Assembly: GCF_003436425.1 (NCBI RefSeq)
Contig: NZ_QSPK01000047.1
Location: 1 to 17,968, forward strand
Source: Eubacterium sp. TM05-53
GTDB lineage: Bacteria; Bacillota_I; Bacilli_A; Erysipelotrichales; Erysipelotrichaceae
Direction: 5' to 3'
Length of the DNA: 17,968 nucleotides
The notes under the pieces are model-generated. The model was not told where the DNA came from and did not search any database. It saw nothing but the letters and a program-made list of their open reading frames with translations. Below, piece after piece: positions 1-7,867 of the stretch. Both the position numbers and the translations under genes were made by a program. The first letter of the stretch is position 1, and each line of letters starts with the position of its first letter.

Positions 1-58
1 CAACCCTACAATTCTTGAAGCCAACTCTTAGTCGACCCTATCTAATTGCGGATTACCC
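1..58. other. Unassigned sequence at left edge
   Basis: This is the stretch after the cutC stop codon. I see no coding potential, no convincing hairpin with a T-tract, and no operator copy. The terminator for the leftmost operon is therefore either outside the window or not of the intrinsic type. Confidence 0.4.
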
Positions 59-802
59 TTACTTGATACTATCCACTAATTTTTTTACCAATTCCACATC
101 AACGACATCATAGTCATTTTCATGTGGACTTGCCAAGTAACTATAAGAAACGCCATTTTTAGTGGTTGTCGCATCTGCCTTATAGCTCTTACAAGAAGAA
201 TGCACCTGATATACACCTGTATAATTCATCATCATTTTTGCGTTTTCTGCATTCATTCCACTACCAGGAAGAATCTGAATCTTATCTCCATATTGATTAT
301 TCAATACTTTAATTAAATCAATTCCTTCCATAGCTTTTGATTTTTGTCCACTTGTCAATACACGATCTGCCCCTAAATCAATTAATGTTTCAATGGCTTC
401 AAATGCATCTGGCGTAACATCAAAAGCTCTATGGAATACAGCTTCCTTATTGTATGAATGAATCAAATCAATCATTCTTTTTGTGTCCTCTTCACAAATT
501 GTGCCATCTTCATTTAAGAAACCAAACGCAATTCCATCGGCACCATGATCTAAAAGAATCTTGGCATCTTCAAGCATAATTTTTACATCTTCTTTTTCAT
601 AACAGAAACCAGCAGCACGTGGGCGTACCATACAAATCACTGTTAAGTCTGTTTCTTTTTTTACACGAACTAGACTTGCGACACTTGGCGTTAAGCCACC
701 AACACTTAACGCACTATTTAATTCAACCCTCTTTGCGTTACCCTGATATGCAGCTATACAATCTTGATAACTACCTGCACATACTTCAATCATTCTCTCC
801 AT
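59..802 (-). CDS. cutC: CutC family protein
   Basis: 247-residue CutC-family TIM-barrel protein, the usual length for the family. It begins MIEVCAGS after three extra residues and carries the family pattern: ELN..LSVGGLTPS near residues 27-41, a MVRPR.AGFCY segment near 58-69, HRAFDV near 123-128, DRVLTSGQ near 145-152 and PGSGMN near 179-184. CutC was named for copper tolerance in E. coli, but its biochemical activity is unsettled and the copper role is doubtful in many species. The ATG at 802 is preferred over the one at 793 because GAGGT lies about 6 bases before it. The gene overlaps the end of the M20 gene by 17 bases, so translation is probably coupled. It is the last gene of the PTS IIA-IIB-amidase operon. 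This position hints at a cytoplasmic role in substrate processing, but that is inference. Confidence 0.9.
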   Translation of the reverse strand: MERMIEVCAGSYQDCIAAYQGNAKRVELNSALSVGGLTPSVASLVRVKKETDLTVICMVRPRAAGFCYEKEDVKIMLEDAKILLDHGADGIAFGFLNEDGTICEEDTKRMIDLIHSYNKEAVFHRAFDVTPDAFEAIETLIDLGADRVLTSGQKSKAMEGIDLIKVLNNQYGDKIQILPGSGMNAENAKMMMNYTGVYQVHSSCKSYKADATTTKNGVSYSYLASPHENDYDVVDVELVKKLVDSIK

Positions 803-1907
803 TAGCCAACCTCACTATACTTAATGCGTATATTTTCGCATTTAAAATCAAATCACTACGATCCATCCATTCATTTGGATTGTGCCCAATGCCTTTTTGC
901 CCAGGAAAACTAGGCCCAAAAGGAACTATATTTGGCATGATCTTCGCATACGTTCCACCCGTAGTTGTAACTGGCGTACCATCCATGCCTGTTACCTTTT
1001 CATAGGTAGCCTTTAATGTTTGGCACAAGAATCCATTTTTATCAAAATAAACAGGATCATAATTATGTATACATTCTACTTGTAGTTCTTTGCTTAATTT
1101 AGATTTGATTGTCTCCTCTATTGTATCATTACTAATACTTGCAGGATAGCTAAAAGAGAAGTCAAAACCAAGTTTTCCTTCTAGATCCACTAATTTTTTA
1201 TTACTCATCTGCATTTTACCAAATTCAGGATCCTCAATATTTAGCCCTAATTTATTTCCAAATCCATTGTCCGATAAAATATATTCATTAATAAATTGAT
1301 TGAATGCAGTCTTATTTTCAATATCCGTACTCACACGATAAGTACTTCTGCCTCTTTCCGCATAAACAACCGGATATTTACAATCGGGTGTCCAGCCCAT
1401 AATAGGTGGTTTTCTGACTTTAAGGAAATGTGTTAAATCTTCAAATCCCGTTTCTTCATTTGTTCCAAACAAAATATAAACAGGACGCTTTAACTGAATT
1501 CCCAATTCCTTTATGGCATATAATGCATATAAACAAGATAGAGTAGGACCTTTATTATCTAAAATACCACGGGCAAAGATTCTACCATTTTCATCTTCAT
1601 AAGCAGAGAATGGAGGATGATTCCATCCTTCGCCTACAGGAACAACATCTAAATGTCCCATAATGCCAATATAGTCTTCTCCTTGACCATATTTGGCAAT
1701 ACCTACCATATGATCGACGTTTTCTGTTTCAAAGCCCAATTCAGAAGCTAATTTCAATGCTTCTTCTAAAGCTTTATTTACCCCTTCACCAAAAGGCATG
1801 CCTGGCTTTGCTTCACTTTGTACGCTATCGATCTGAACAATTCTTTTGATTCCTGAAATCATCTCATCGCTGATTTCATCGATCTTCTTTAATAATTCCT
1901 CTTCCAT
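786..1907 (-). CDS. M20 family dipeptidase, PepV/Sapep-like with short lid
   Basis: 373-residue M20 metallopeptidase, cytoplasmic (no signal peptide). The di-metal site is complete: His85 and Asp87 in GHLDVVPVGEGW, bridging Asp117 in GILDNKGP, catalytic Glu151 and ligand Glu152 in NEETG, Asp175 in TPDCKYPVVYAE, and His342 in GIGHNPNE. Up to Asp175 the spacing follows PepV almost exactly, but the distance to the last His is about 95 residues shorter than in PepV-type enzymes of about 470 residues. The inserted lid domain is therefore reduced to roughly residues 190-280. Family knowledge suggests a dipeptidase or aminoacyl-peptide hydrolase; the small lid may change substrate size. Its ATG lies one base after the amidase stop codon, with AGGA in the end of that gene as ribosome binding site, so the two are translationally coupled. 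Confidence 0.88.
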   Translation of the reverse strand: MEEELLKKIDEISDEMISGIKRIVQIDSVQSEAKPGMPFGEGVNKALEEALKLASELGFETENVDHMVGIAKYGQGEDYIGIMGHLDVVPVGEGWNHPPFSAYEDENGRIFARGILDNKGPTLSCLYALYAIKELGIQLKRPVYILFGTNEETGFEDLTHFLKVRKPPIMGWTPDCKYPVVYAERGRSTYRVSTDIENKTAFNQFINEYILSDNGFGNKLGLNIEDPEFGKMQMSNKKLVDLEGKLGFDFSFSYPASISNDTIEETIKSKLSKELQVECIHNYDPVYFDKNGFLCQTLKATYEKVTGMDGTPVTTTGGTYAKIMPNIVPFGPSFPGQKGIGHNPNEWMDRSDLILNAKIYALSIVRLANGEND

Positions 1908-1908
1908 A

Positions 1909-2868
1909 TTATTTCCTAACTAATGGAGCTGTACGTGTGGCCATATAGTTATCCATCCATTCTTTACTTGCGACTTCAAATGTACATTTTCCATCCTCAT
2001 CATGATTCACTAAATATACCGTTGGAGCTTGCTTTTCAGTTGCCACTACAAAACTAAAGCCTTCAATATTTGTAGCACAACCCCATTCCCCCTTGTTGTT
2101 CATCGCAATCAAAGACATGTCTCCCGCTTTTCCTCTTCTTCGTTTCAACTCCAAATCAAAGTCGTGTACAGCTTTTTCACAAGCCTGTTGAGGATGCATG
2201 CCTTCTTTCATTAGACGAACGATTTCATAAGAAACACAGCCCTTCATAACATCTTCACCTAAACCTGTAGCACTTGCTCCTCCGACAAAAGAATCTACAT
2301 AGAATCCAGAACCACATACAGGAGAATCGCCTAGTCGTCCTGGATGTTTCATGAACAATCCAGAAGTACTTGTTGCACTTGTCATGTGTCCATCATGATC
2401 TAGACAAACCATACCTACTGTGTCATGTCCTGAATATGGTTTTAATTCCGTATTTGTGATTTCTTTTGTACGATTGTGATAATGGATCTTAGCACGATCT
2501 GTCAACATTGTTTTTCTTTCAAAACCATGTCTTGAAGCATATTTTTCAGCTCCTTGTCCCACTAAGAAATTATTGGCATCATAGTGCATTAGACTACGTG
2601 CAATACTAACAGGGTTGGCAAAATCTTTAACGCCTCCAACACATCCAAATTCTAGTGTATCTCCATCCATGAAAGCAGCATCTAATTCCACTTCCATTTC
2701 TTCATTTGGAAGTCCACCATATCCTACACTTTTATAGTATTCAAAATCCTCTACAGCTTTGATTGCTTCTTCAATCGAATCCGCTGCACTTTCGTTATTT
2801 TTTAACATAGAATCTGCTTTTTGTATTCCTTCTAAAGCCATTCTCCATGTTGCGATAATTCCGTACAT
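1909..2868 (-). CDS. Glycosylasparaginase-type Ntn hydrolase
   Basis: 319-residue N-terminal-nucleophile hydrolase of the N4-(beta-N-acetylglucosaminyl)-L-asparaginase / isoaspartyl peptidase family. Members cut themselves before a Thr, which then becomes the nucleophile. Here HDT150VGM supplies that Thr. GRLGDSP gives Arg178 and Asp181 and TGLG gives Thr201-Gly202; these lie two residues before the equivalent substrate-binding residues of the bacterial glycosylasparaginase (Thr152, Arg180, Asp183, Gly204). Trp8 in ATWR matches its Trp11. This favours GlcNAc-Asn type cleavage over plant-type asparaginase. There is no signal peptide, unlike the exported bacterial and lysosomal enzymes, so it should act in the cytoplasm on imported substrate. 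TAGGAGG precedes the ATG. A terminator-like hairpin separates it from the upstream PTS IIB gene. Confidence 0.88.
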   Translation of the reverse strand: MYGIIATWRMALEGIQKADSMLKNNESAADSIEEAIKAVEDFEYYKSVGYGGLPNEEMEVELDAAFMDGDTLEFGCVGGVKDFANPVSIARSLMHYDANNFLVGQGAEKYASRHGFERKTMLTDRAKIHYHNRTKEITNTELKPYSGHDTVGMVCLDHDGHMTSATSTSGLFMKHPGRLGDSPVCGSGFYVDSFVGGASATGLGEDVMKGCVSYEIVRLMKEGMHPQQACEKAVHDFDLELKRRRGKAGDMSLIAMNNKGEWGCATNIEGFSFVVATEKQAPTVYLVNHDEDGKCTFEVASKEWMDNYMATRTAPLVRK

Positions 2869-2893
2869 ACCTTTTCCTCCTACATATGATTCA

Positions 2894-2920
2894 AAAAATA
2901 AAATCGCTTTAAAAAAGCGA
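2894..2920 (-). terminator. Intra-operon terminator / attenuator after PTS IIB
   Basis: On the minus strand the sequence reads TCGCTTT, three T, AAAGCGA, then TTTTATTTTTT. That is a 7-bp stem followed by a T-rich tract, the form of an intrinsic terminator. It lies just after the IIB stop codon and before the amidase ribosome binding site. No other promoter is obvious between them, so readthrough probably sets a lower level for the amidase, M20 and cutC genes than for IIA and IIB. Confidence 0.7.
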
Positions 2921-2922
2921 CC

Positions 2923-3246
2923 TTATTTGTTTTTAAATTTTTTCATTTGCACGATAGCTTTTTTTAATACTTTTTCTGCATCCATCATACCATAATCTGT
3001 TGGATCAATAACCATAACTGGTGTTTTATCACCATATTTTTTATTGATTTCATCAAATAAGAATTTAGTTTGTGGACCAATCAAGATACAATCTAAAGTA
3101 TTTTTTTCAATAATGTCTTGAATGATTTTATATGAAAATGCCTTACATTCAATTGGCAAGTTGTGACTATCTGCCACATCCTGCATACGTTGTGCCATCA
3201 TACTTGTTGACATTCCATTATCACAAAATAAGTATACTCTTTTCAT
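2923..3246 (-). CDS. PTS lactose/cellobiose family IIB component
   Basis: 107-residue IIB protein of the lactose/N,N'-diacetylchitobiose/cellobiose PTS family, normal length. The N-terminal strand and P-loop read VYLFCDNGMSTSMM, with Cys8 as the phosphate acceptor. It takes phosphate from IIA and passes it to the sugar bound by the membrane IIC. QDIIEKNTLDCILIGPQ and TPVMVIDPTDYGMMD fit the later part of the fold. AGGAGA precedes the ATG, and the gap to the IIA stop is 9 bases. The matching IIC is not next to it but about 7.4 kb away at 10636-11991. The sugar cannot be told from IIB alone. Confidence 0.93.
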   Translation of the reverse strand: MKRVYLFCDNGMSTSMMAQRMQDVADSHNLPIECKAFSYKIIQDIIEKNTLDCILIGPQTKFLFDEINKKYGDKTPVMVIDPTDYGMMDAEKVLKKAIVQMKKFKNK

Positions 3247-3255
3247 ATTCGTCTC

Positions 3256-3579
3256 CTACCTATTCTCAATATCTTGAAATTTCTTGAAAATTACGATTTG
3301 TTGTTCGGCAAAAGCCTTAAAATTTTCAGCTGCCATCAATTGATCCTCTGCATGCATCAACAACATATTTACCGCAACAGACTCTCCTCTTGCCTCTTGC
3401 TGAATCAAAGAAGCATGTGCCTCATGACCTTTAATATAAATAGCGTCTCCTTCTTTAATTAATTCTTCCGCCTTATCAAATTCGTATGCCTGTGCCTTAC
3501 GTGCTGCTTCAATATAGCTTGATTTTGCAGTACCTACACAAGAAATAATTTGAAAGCTTATCATTTCCAAGTTTTCCAT
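3256..3579 (-). CDS. PTS lactose/cellobiose family IIA component
   Basis: Three-helix IIA protein of the lactose/cellobiose PTS family. It carries the phosphate from HPr on His76 in LLMHAEDQLM, with the family's conserved Asp79 next to it; the KGHEAHASLIQQEARG segment (50-65) is also typical. I choose the ATG at 3579 (107 residues, the family length) rather than the ATG at 3615. AAGGAGGG sits at ideal spacing before 3579, and the predicted transcription start is near 3597, downstream of the longer start. It is the first gene of the minus-strand operon IIA-IIB-amidase-M20-cutC, opposite the M3 peptidase gene. Confidence 0.92.
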   Translation of the reverse strand: MENLEMISFQIISCVGTAKSSYIEAARKAQAYEFDKAEELIKEGDAIYIKGHEAHASLIQQEARGESVAVNMLLMHAEDQLMAAENFKAFAEQQIVIFKKFQDIENR

Positions 3580-3603
3580 AGATACCCTCCTTGTTCTGAT
3601 TGT

Positions 3604-3659
3604 ATTGTACATCATACAAAATTTCTTTTCTATGAATCGAACTTCCTAGCGATTAGGAA
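3604..3659 (-). promoter_or_regulatory. Operator and promoter of PTS IIA operon
   Basis: Palindrome TTCCTA-GCGAT-TAGGAA at 3643-3659. Reading the minus strand, a -10 box TACAAT (3604-3609) begins 34 bp from the palindrome edge and no good -35 box is present. Transcription would start near 3597, about 18 bases before the IIA ATG. This is the arrangement expected of activator-dependent initiation. Motif and spacing are seen in sequence; the regulator assignment is inferred. Confidence 0.72.
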
Positions 3660-3670
3660 ATATTCGATTA

Positions 3671-3726
3671 TTCCTAACATTTAGGAAATTCCTTTCTGAG
3701 TATTCCATTCCTATACTTCCTATAAT
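3671..3726 (+). promoter_or_regulatory. Operator and promoter of M3-M19 operon
   Basis: Second palindrome, TTCCTA-ACATT-TAGGAA at 3671-3687, 28 bp from the one serving the divergent operon. A perfect -10 box TATAAT (3721-3726) starts 34 bp after its edge, and no TTGACA-like box is at the right place. The predicted start near 3733 gives an 18-base leader. Extra TTCCTA half-sites occur at about 3707 and 3717. Confidence 0.75.
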
Positions 3727-3750
3727 AACTATGGAAAGACAGGTACACAA

Positions 3751-5463
3751 ATGACAAACAATTATAAATGGGATTTATCCAAATTATATACTGGTTATGA
3801 TGATCCAATTTTTTTAAAGGACTATGACCAGTTAGTAAATTACAAAATAGAAAATGTGAATACAGACATTTCCTTTAAACAACTCGAAGAAATCAAGGAT
3901 TTAGAATATCGACTTCGTTTATATGTAACACTAAGACTGAGTGTAGAAGCCAACAACGAAGATGCGATTTTATGGTCAAGCAAAGTATTAAGTGCTTGTG
4001 CTGTAGCCGCAAATCAAATGAATGAATTATGGACATGGATCCTAGAAGATAGAGAAATTAAACAATCAAGTTATTATTCAACCTATAAATTTATCATTGA
4101 AGAAAAATTAAACAATGCCAAGCACACATTGCCTTTAGAACAACAAGAAATATTAAATTTAATATATCCAACAAGTAAAAAAGCTTTCTCGGATATGTAC
4201 TATGCACTAACTGGAAATGCCAAGGCCAACTATCGTGGGAACAGTTTACCTTTAACACAAGTAAAGAATATGTGTCATGATAATGATTCCAACGTTCGTA
4301 AAGATGCTTTTCTAGCCGAGCTTGAAGCCTATAAACCAATTGAAACGCCACTTGCCTTTGCGGTAAGTGCCATCAAGAAGCAACAACTTATAGAGGCGCG
4401 TTTACTTGGCTATAAAGATCCTTTAGAAAAAATGTTGATTGAATCAAGAATGTCATCCAAAACACTCGATGCGATGATGACAAGCATTCAAAAATATTTA
4501 CCTGTATTTAGAGAATACCTTCGCACAAAAGCCAAGATGCTAGGTTATGATAATGGTCTTCCTTGGTATGAAATTTATGCCACTTTACAAGATTGTGACT
4601 TTAATTTCTCTATTGAAGATTGTGAATCCTATATTTTAGATGCGTTCGAAAAAGTAGGTGAAAACTTACATGAAATGACAAAAACTGCATTTCATGAACA
4701 TTGGATCGATTATCCAACTTATGAAGGTAAACAGCCAGGTGCTTTCTGTGAAAACTTAGGTTGGATCCATGAAAGTCGTATCATCACAAACTACAACAAT
4801 ACATTAAGCGATATTATTACAGTAGCTCATGAATTGGGTCATGCCTTCCATGGTGAAATGATTGAAGAACAAGCTATTTTAAATCGTGATTATTGTATGC
4901 CTCTGGCAGAAACGGCAAGTACATTTAATGAAAATGTAATGTATAACTATATGGCAAGCATTTTACCTAAAAAAGAAAAATTATTAGTCATTGATACACA
5001 ATTATCGGCATTATGTCAAAACGTATTGGATATCTATGCACGTTTCTTATTTGAAAAATCTGTATTTGAACATATTGAAGAAGGTTTCTTAAATGCCAAA
5101 CAACTATGTGAATTAATGAAGGAAGCCCTAAATAAGTCGTTTGGTGATGGCCTAGACCAGAACTGGATCCATCCTTATCGTTGGATTACAAAAGTGCATT
5201 ACTATATTCCAGATATCGCATTCTACAACTTCCCATACACATTTGGTGCTTTATTCTCTCGAGGATTGTATGCGAAATTTAAAAAGGAAGGAACATCCTT
5301 TATTCCTAAATATGAGAAGTTGCTTGCCGCAACAACCACTAACACTTGTGAAAATGTCGCAAGTATGGCAGATATCAACATAGAAGAAGAAACTTTCTGG
5401 CAAGAAAGTCTACAATCCATTGCCGATCAGATTCAAGACTTCTTAAAGGAGCTAAACGCATGA
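3751..5463 (+). CDS. M3 family oligoendopeptidase (PepF-like)
   Basis: 570-residue zinc metallopeptidase of family M3, oligoendopeptidase F type. The start WDLSKLYTGYDDP is characteristic of the group. The zinc site is HELGH at 360-364 (ligands His360 and His364, catalytic Glu361), with Glu387 in PLAETASTFNE as third ligand. A C-terminal HYYIPDIAFYNFPYTFG segment lines the active-site channel in the family and supplies the conserved Tyr residues. No signal peptide is seen, so it should act on short peptides in the cytoplasm. It is the first gene of a plus-strand operon driven from the bidirectional operator region shared with the PTS IIA operon. Its stop codon overlaps the M19 start (ATGA), so the two are coupled. 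Confidence 0.93.
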   Translation: MTNNYKWDLSKLYTGYDDPIFLKDYDQLVNYKIENVNTDISFKQLEEIKDLEYRLRLYVTLRLSVEANNEDAILWSSKVLSACAVAANQMNELWTWILEDREIKQSSYYSTYKFIIEEKLNNAKHTLPLEQQEILNLIYPTSKKAFSDMYYALTGNAKANYRGNSLPLTQVKNMCHDNDSNVRKDAFLAELEAYKPIETPLAFAVSAIKKQQLIEARLLGYKDPLEKMLIESRMSSKTLDAMMTSIQKYLPVFREYLRTKAKMLGYDNGLPWYEIYATLQDCDFNFSIEDCESYILDAFEKVGENLHEMTKTAFHEHWIDYPTYEGKQPGAFCENLGWIHESRIITNYNNTLSDIITVAHELGHAFHGEMIEEQAILNRDYCMPLAETASTFNENVMYNYMASILPKKEKLLVIDTQLSALCQNVLDIYARFLFEKSVFEHIEEGFLNAKQLCELMKEALNKSFGDGLDQNWIHPYRWITKVHYYIPDIAFYNFPYTFGALFSRGLYAKFKKEGTSFIPKYEKLLAATTTNTCENVASMADINIEEETFWQESLQSIADQIQDFLKELNA

Positions 5464-6365
5464 TTTCATTCGCAAATTTACATGATGATATAGGAAATGA
5501 TTTATTCGATCATAAAGACCAGCCGAATCGTTTGGATGAATTTCACTATCCTCGTTTTAAAGAGGGTAATATGAAGTTTTCGGCCATTGTCTGCTGCTTT
5601 AGTGGCACTGAATCATGGCAAGATATGCAAGACTGCATCTTATATGCCAATGATTGTATTCAATCAAGCAAACATTTCTCTTTTAACAACGATAAGGATA
5701 TTCAAGTCTTTATCGCTGTTGAAGGTATGTGTGGAATTAAAGAGGATGTCACAAATAAAATTCAATGGTTATATGATCATAATGTACGTCTTGGCTCATT
5801 ATGCTGGAACGATGATAATGCCCTAGCTTGTGGTGCAAGAACAAATAATAAACCATTAACAGATCTAGGTATAGAAGTCATTCAAGCTATGAACGAAATA
5901 GGTATTGCGGTAGATACGAGTCATTGTTGCGAATGGAATTTCTATGATATCGCAAGAACAAGTACAAAACCCATCATCGCATCTCACAGTAATGTGAAGG
6001 CTCTATACAATCATTATCGTAACTTGAGTGATTTACAACTTGACATCATCAAAAACAAGGATGGTCTAGTTGGCGGCATTCCTGTTCGCTGGTTTGTGAA
6101 GAACAAGAAGGAAAATGCGACATTGGATGACTTTATTGAAATTCTTAAATATTTAAAAAATAAAATTGGAATCGAACACATCGCATTAGGTTTTGATTTC
6201 ATGGACTATATTCCTGGTATGGAAGATAGTAATGTGGTTGGTATGAAGGACATCACAGAAATCCAAAACATTGCACTGAAACTAAAAGAAAATGAATTTA
6301 CAGATGAAGAAATCAAAGCGATTTGTTTCAACAATGCGAATTCATTTATGCAAAAATATTTATAA
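5460..6365 (+). CDS. M19 family (renal/membrane-type) dipeptidase
   Basis: 301-residue member of peptidase family M19, an amidohydrolase-fold di-zinc dipeptidase. Ligand residues can be followed in order: His8 and Asp10 in LHDDIG, Glu88 in AVEGM, His155 in VDTSHC, His176 in ASHSNVKAL and Asp246 in LGFDFMD. The R187N and S190D residues after HYRN also match. Bacterial M19 enzymes hydrolyse a range of dipeptides, including D-residue and dehydro forms, so it may finish peptides released by the M3 enzyme. There is no signal sequence. The ATG overlaps the M3 stop codon by four bases, and GGAG lies just upstream inside the M3 gene. It ends at a bidirectional terminator. Confidence 0.9.
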   Translation: MISFANLHDDIGNDLFDHKDQPNRLDEFHYPRFKEGNMKFSAIVCCFSGTESWQDMQDCILYANDCIQSSKHFSFNNDKDIQVFIAVEGMCGIKEDVTNKIQWLYDHNVRLGSLCWNDDNALACGARTNNKPLTDLGIEVIQAMNEIGIAVDTSHCCEWNFYDIARTSTKPIIASHSNVKALYNHYRNLSDLQLDIIKNKDGLVGGIPVRWFVKNKKENATLDDFIEILKYLKNKIGIEHIALGFDFMDYIPGMEDSNVVGMKDITEIQNIALKLKENEFTDEEIKAICFNNANSFMQKYL

Positions 6366-6370
6366 AGCAT

Positions 6371-6395
6371 AAAATCCACCAAGAGGTGGATTTTT
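6371..6395. terminator. Bidirectional terminator between M19 and M81 genes
   Basis: AAAATCCACC, loop AAGA, GGTGGATTTTT forms a 10-bp stem between two convergent genes (plus-strand stop at 6365, minus-strand stop at 6403). It has a T-rich 3' side on either strand, so it should end both operons. Confidence 0.85.
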
Positions 6396-6402
6396 ATATT
6401 AT

Positions 6403-7863
6403 TTAAATTTCATCTAATTCACGATCATCATATGGATACATCGGTCTATGAATTTGTCTGAATACAAGTTTTTCACTTGCTTGATTTGTAGGTCCATCTG
6501 TTAGTGCCATTACGCAATATGATGCATATTCATCAAATTCAGCTGAAATGTACCCCTGTTTTACAACAACGACATCATAATCATCTAGATTTAAGCCACT
6601 TGTCACATATTGAGCTGGTTCATAATATTGGATGGCATCATTTTCAACTACGACATATACTGGCATATCTTCTACTTTTACAGTGATTACTGTACCAATA
6701 TCTTCTTTGCCAACATACATTTCTTCAGCTAGACCTCTGGCGACAACACTACCTTTAATATGAATTTTTTTACAGAGTTCATCATAGTCCATTCCTAAAT
6801 CAAATTCGACATTGTCGCCAACTTTTTTGTCCATTAAGTAGGCGTGGGCATTAAAATCAACAATTCCTGAAACTAAGTATTTTTTATTATTGAAATCCTT
6901 CAAATTCATAATTTGTCTTAAAACATAATTATTAAAGCCATCAGCACCAGATCCTACATTATCTCCTGAATCGGTAATAAAACATGTACCTTGATCATGT
7001 TTTACAACTTGTTCAATCGCATCTTCTAAAGAAGCCACATTTCCGTGATAGTGGAATTCATGACGTTTTGAATAGGCAAATTCACGAATTTTTCTTGCCC
7101 ACATATCCGCAAATTCTGTATCTTTCTTTGTCTTAGGACATACGACAACAGAACATCCTAAATTTGGTCCATCATGTCTTAAATAACCAATGTGGAATGA
7201 GGCAGAACGAATACGACCTGTTTGTTCAGCTTCCTCTAACATATTATTGATAGACACCATAGGTTCATCAAAAGACACACTTTTTTCTCCACCAATAATA
7301 ATTGGAACACGATAGTAAACTGGATGAATGTCTTCTCTGTGATTCAATAAATCAATAAAGTCTTTGGCCATAAATTGATACGTTTCCTTTGTATCAATAT
7401 GTGGTGAGTGTCTATAACATCTTAATAGATTTACATTTGAAACTAATTCTTCCGATAAATTTCCATGTGGATCCATAACTAGGGCAATAGGCATATATGG
7501 TCCAACAATAGCACGAATTTCGCGTAAAATCGCATGTTCTGCTGAACCTCCTTGTAAACCAATCACCTTACTAGCTCCATGAAGAAACAAGAAGATTCCA
7601 TCAATTTCGTGTAGGTGTTCTTTTACACTTTGTTTGAATTTATCCACAATAAATTCATAGGCATCTAAAGTTACAAGTCCGTGGGGATGTCCTATGGCAC
7701 CAATACTTGGAATCAATTCAATTCCATTTTCTTCAAAAATATCTCGACAATACATAGAGTCGATACAGTCTTCTCCATATTTCAAAATAAACTTATCAAG
7801 ACTCATCAAAGATCTAGAGTGTTCATTTGATTCTGAACTAAATCTTCCAACTAATACTTTCAT
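6403..7863 (-). CDS. M81 family metallohydrolase (MlrC-like)
   Basis: 486-residue protein of the MlrC (microcystinase C) family, peptidase family M81. Family marks: GRFSSESNEHS at the start, FLFLHGA with His95, DPHGN with Asp131 and His133, and HIDTKE with His155, which together form the expected zinc site. The C-terminal MlrC domain carries ITDSGDNVGSGADG (near 292-305). MlrC itself cleaves a linearised cyclic-peptide toxin, but most members sit in unrelated pathways, so the substrate is unknown; a peptide or amide bond is likely. It is the third gene of the minus-strand operon after two M42-type genes, four bases after the previous stop, with AAAGGA as ribosome binding site. Confidence 0.88.
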   Translation of the reverse strand: MKVLVGRFSSESNEHSRSLMSLDKFILKYGEDCIDSMYCRDIFEENGIELIPSIGAIGHPHGLVTLDAYEFIVDKFKQSVKEHLHEIDGIFLFLHGASKVIGLQGGSAEHAILREIRAIVGPYMPIALVMDPHGNLSEELVSNVNLLRCYRHSPHIDTKETYQFMAKDFIDLLNHREDIHPVYYRVPIIIGGEKSVSFDEPMVSINNMLEEAEQTGRIRSASFHIGYLRHDGPNLGCSVVVCPKTKKDTEFADMWARKIREFAYSKRHEFHYHGNVASLEDAIEQVVKHDQGTCFITDSGDNVGSGADGFNNYVLRQIMNLKDFNNKKYLVSGIVDFNAHAYLMDKKVGDNVEFDLGMDYDELCKKIHIKGSVVARGLAEEMYVGKEDIGTVITVKVEDMPVYVVVENDAIQYYEPAQYVTSGLNLDDYDVVVVKQGYISAEFDEYASYCVMALTDGPTNQASEKLVFRQIHRPMYPYDDRELDEI

Positions 7864-7867
7864 TGTT

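Noticed and set aside
1913..1920. TTCCTA copy near the M20 start as another operator
   Set aside because: There is no inverted partner; on the coding strand it is the TAGGAA ribosome binding region of the M20 gene.
3580..3615. Longer IIA start at 3615
   Set aside because: It would add 12 residues beyond the family length and lie upstream of the predicted transcription start, whereas the ATG at 3579 has an ideal AAGGAGG.
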